Source of the DNA: Methylococcaceae bacterium UBA975
GTDB lineage: Bacteria; Pseudomonadota; Gammaproteobacteria; Methylococcales; Cycloclasticaceae
DNA length: 64,000 nucleotides
Direction of reading: 5' to 3'
Assembly: GCA_002292375.1 (NCBI GenBank)
Contig: DBBV01000008.1
Location: forward strand, 1-64,000
Part shown: positions 61,747 to 64,000 of the stretch, in pieces
Layout of the letters: the number at the start of each line of letters is the position of its first letter
Position numbering within the stretch: the first letter of the stretch is position 1
The notes under the pieces: generated by a model
Told to the model about the DNA's origin: nothing
Database searches by the model: none
What the model saw: the letters and a program-made list of their open reading frames with translations, nothing else
Made by a program: the position numbers and the translations under genes

Positions 61747-62427
61747 ATGGCGTCTAAAAATTATTTATCCGGTCTATTCGGGCCGTCTCCGGTTGCTCCT
61801 TTGCAGTCACATATGACCTTGGTTGATGCCTGTGTCACTAAATTGGTGGGCTTATTTGAGCATATGGCAAATGGCGATACCGACGCAGTAGAAAAGGTGT
61901 ATCACGAAATCGCCGAGCTGGAGCAAAAAGCGGATGATCAAAAGCACCTATTACGCGAACACTTACCTTCAGGTTTGTTTATGCCAATTGAACGCCAAGA
62001 CCTATTAGACGCCTTACGCGTTCAAGACTTGTTGGCTAATCGTGCGCGAGATATTGCGGGTATTATTGTTGGGCGCAAATTGCATTTCCCCGAGCAAGCG
62101 GGTTTACGTGTAATTGAACTTGTTAAAGCCACCGCCGAAACGTCCCACCAGGCCTTGCGTGTGGTCAATGAATTGGACGAGCTAGTAGAAACCGGCTTTA
62201 GAGGCCATGCCGTTCGAGTGGTTGAAGGGATGTTGGCTACGCTAGGAGAGCTGGAATCTGAAACCGATCGTATTCAGGTTGAATTACGGGCTGATTTATT
62301 TGCTATCGAGCGAGAGCTATACCCGGTAGATGTGATGTTCATGTATCGGATAATAGAATCCATTGCCGACATAGCCGATGATGCCGAACGTGTGGGTCGC
62401 CGTTTCCAATTAATGCTCGCTAAATAA
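61747..62427 (+). CDS. DUF47 (TIGR00153) protein, Pit accessory
   Basis: A 226-residue all-alpha protein of the DUF47/TIGR00153 family, distantly related to PhoU. Segments such as HEIAELEQKADDQKHLLREHL, DLLANRARDIAGIIVGRK and RIIESIADIADDAERVGRRF are typical. It is regularly encoded just before a Pit-type phosphate transporter and is thought to modulate it. The Pit gene follows after 11 bases. A TATAAT at 61709-61714 lies upstream but no Pho box is visible, unlike the neighbouring pst and porin promoters. Confidence 0.92.
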   Translation: MASKNYLSGLFGPSPVAPLQSHMTLVDACVTKLVGLFEHMANGDTDAVEKVYHEIAELEQKADDQKHLLREHLPSGLFMPIERQDLLDALRVQDLLANRARDIAGIIVGRKLHFPEQAGLRVIELVKATAETSHQALRVVNELDELVETGFRGHAVRVVEGMLATLGELESETDRIQVELRADLFAIERELYPVDVMFMYRIIESIADIADDAERVGRRFQLMLAK

Positions 62428-62438
62428 AGGGTTCTATT

Positions 62439-63689
62439 ATGGATTTTGGCACAACATACATAGTACTAGCGGTTATCTTTGGTCTTTTTATGGCGTGGGG
62501 CATTGGCGCCAATGACGTCGCCAACGCGATGGCAACGTCAGTGGGCTCTAAAGCCATCACCATCAAACAAGCAATTTTGATTGCAGCGGTGTTTGAATTT
62601 GCCGGTGCGGTGTTAGCGGGTGGTCAGGTTACTTCAACTATTCGTAAAGGCATTATTGATGTATCGGGTCTGGGCGCTACGCCAGAAATACTGGTAATGG
62701 GCATGCTGGCGGCCTTATTGGCGGCAGGTACTTGGTTGTTGGTCGCTTCTCATAAGGGCTGGCCTGTTTCAACAACGCATTCTATCGTCGGTTCAATCGT
62801 CGGCTTCGCCATCGTAGGGATTGGCATGGACGCGGTTCAATGGGGCAAAGTAGGAACGATTGTCATAAGCTGGGTAACCTCGCCCTTAATCGCAGCCATT
62901 TTATCGTTTTTGATATTTAGAAGCGTGCAAAAACTTATTTTGGAAACCGAATCGCCGTTGGAAAACGCTAAAAAATATGTGCCGATTTACATTTTTTTCG
63001 TTGGCTTTATGCTGGCGATGGTCACTATGGTAAAAGGCTTAAAGCATATTGGTTTAAACGTTGAAGGCTTAGATGCTGTTTACATTGCTGCTGTTGTGGG
63101 TGTGTTGGTGATGCTGCTGGGGCAATATTTAATCCAACGCATACAGTTTGAAGAATCAGAAAACAAAAATTTTCACTATGCTAGCGTGGAGAAAATCTTT
63201 AGTGTGCTGATGCTGTTAACCGCTTGTGCCATGGCGTTTGCCCATGGGTCTAACGATGTGGCCAACGCGATAGGGCCGCTAGCAGCAGTGGCCAGTATTG
63301 TTGAAACCGGCCAATTGTCACAAAAATCACCCTTACCGATATGGATTTTATTGGTTGGCGGCGTGGGTATTGTGTTGGGTTTAGCCATGTATGGGCGAAA
63401 AGTCATAGAAACCGTGGGTACTAAGATTACCGAGCTGACCCCGAGTCGTGGTTTTTGTTGTGAGGTCTCTGCCGCAACCACCGTGGTGATCGCTTCGGGT
63501 GTGGGCTTACCTATTTCCACCACGCATACTTTAGTGGGGGCTGTATTGGGTGTCGGCATGGCAAGAGGCATTAACGCGTTAAATCTGAGTGTGGTGCGCG
63601 GTATATTCATGTCGTGGGTTATTACCTTACCCATCGGTGCGGGCTTAGCCATTATTTTCTTTTTTATTCTCAATGCTATTTTTACTTGA
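62439..63689 (+). CDS. pit: low-affinity inorganic phosphate transporter, Pit family
   Basis: A 416-residue inner-membrane symporter with about ten to eleven helices in two inverted halves. The duplicated family signatures are GIGANDVANAMATSVGS and AHGSNDVANAIGPLAA, with GWPVSTTHSIVGSIVG and GLPISTTHTLVGAVLG. It imports metal-phosphate with protons. The length is close to the bacterial Pit average. It is paired with the DUF47 gene and probably expressed when phosphate is plentiful. AAGGG ten bases before the ATG supports the start. Confidence 0.94.
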   Translation: MDFGTTYIVLAVIFGLFMAWGIGANDVANAMATSVGSKAITIKQAILIAAVFEFAGAVLAGGQVTSTIRKGIIDVSGLGATPEILVMGMLAALLAAGTWLLVASHKGWPVSTTHSIVGSIVGFAIVGIGMDAVQWGKVGTIVISWVTSPLIAAILSFLIFRSVQKLILETESPLENAKKYVPIYIFFVGFMLAMVTMVKGLKHIGLNVEGLDAVYIAAVVGVLVMLLGQYLIQRIQFEESENKNFHYASVEKIFSVLMLLTACAMAFAHGSNDVANAIGPLAAVASIVETGQLSQKSPLPIWILLVGGVGIVLGLAMYGRKVIETVGTKITELTPSRGFCCEVSAATTVVIASGVGLPISTTHTLVGAVLGVGMARGINALNLSVVRGIFMSWVITLPIGAGLAIIFFFILNAIFT

Positions 63690-63826
63690 TCGCTTGTTTT
63701 TAGTTTGACGCGAAAAGAACGCTAGAATATTTTTTTAGAGCCCTTTAAAAATCTAAAATCTCTGCTACAGTTTAATCATATGGGTTGATTGACCCTTCAG
63801 CGTTAAAAAACACCGAGGTTTTAATT

Positions 63827-64000
63827 TTGGATATAGCAACACTTGTAGGCTTTTTAGGTGGTCTAGGCATCATCATCGGTGCGATAGCGACGGGTGGTGA
63901 TGTCATGATGTTCGTCGATGTACCCTCCGTTTTAATTGTGGTGGTGGGTACGTTTATGGTCACCCTAATGCAAATTTCACTGTCAGATTTTTTAGGCTCT
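63827..64000 (+). CDS. flagellar motor stator protein MotA/PomA, N-terminal part
   Basis: The first 58 codons of a stator protein that runs past the window end. From a TTG start the product reads LDIATLVGFLGG..., with FVDVPSVLIVVVGTFMVTL, which closely follows PomA of the sodium- or proton-driven motor. GAGGT eight bases upstream supports this start; no in-frame ATG is near. Two hydrophobic helices are visible. PomA-like rather than E. coli MotA-like sequence suggests, but does not prove, a sodium motor. A motB/pomB gene would be expected next. Confidence 0.88.
   Translation, partial: MDIATLVGFLGGLGIIIGAIATGGDVMMFVDVPSVLIVVVGTFMVTLMQISLSDFLGS

Noticed and set aside
1..64000. Mobile elements, prophage, CRISPR or defence islands
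   Set aside because: No transposase, integrase, phage or cas genes and no regularly spaced repeats were found; almost all genes are core metabolic or envelope functions.

Overview
This window reads as a contiguous chromosomal segment of a gammaproteobacterium. The evidence is an ArgA-type N-acetylglutamate synthase, RppH, BamD, MlaA, RNase T, the pilA-pilR-pilS order, the PhoBR/Pst arrangement and the AcnD/PrpF version of the methylcitrate cycle. The gene mix would suit a marine organism of the Cycloclasticus/Thiotrichales type, but that is only an inference from gene content. Base composition looks roughly mid-40s percent GC by eye and was not computed. Genes are densely packed, and no stretch over about 300 bases lacks a gene. 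I saw no insertion sequence, prophage, CRISPR array or tRNA.

Layout. 1-560: end of a ribosomal RNA operon (23S 3' end, 5S, terminator). 601-1185: exported CXXXCW rhodanese-like protein. 1261-9074: minus-strand propionate operon prpE-prpB-prpC-acnD-prpF, followed by an MBL-fold hydrolase and, on the plus strand, an acyl-CoA dehydrogenase/acyl-CoA ligase pair resembling DmdC/DmdB. 14143-15855: tandem OmpA-family lipoproteins. 15977-20479: minus-strand cluster of HAD phosphatase, tag, cysG, alpha/beta hydrolase and WD40 lipoprotein. 20685-29405: rppH, then a minus-strand arginine cluster (argD, argF, SH3 protein, ilvD, argE, argA, cpdA). 29518-37319: hyuB-like gene, grxD, rnt, mlaA, pyrC, fmdB-aspS-nadA. 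37336-43019: type IV pilus block (TPR/GT-C membrane protein, pilA, pilR, broken pilS). 43112-50294: sucCD, nadE, bamD, rluD, pgeF, ZIP transporter. 50390-52981: clpB. 52985-63689: phosphate block (DUF3047 gene, phoBR, pstSCAB-phoU, Pho-box porin, DUF47-pit). The window ends inside a motA/pomA gene.

Working together. Propionyl-CoA made by PrpE is oxidised through 2-methylcitrate to pyruvate and succinate. PhoBR senses phosphate and three recognisable Pho boxes sit before phoB, pstS and the porin, whereas the DUF47-Pit pair has none. A sigma-54 promoter before pilA fits control by the adjacent PilR.

Most notable signals: (1) an ArgA protein fused at its N terminus to a helix-turn-helix domain, with three AAACGCAA direct repeats just upstream of its start; (2) pilS interrupted by one in-frame TAA with both halves otherwise intact; (3) a TMTC-like GT-C/TPR membrane protein beside the pilin gene; (4) an acidic insertion of about 45 residues in PstC.
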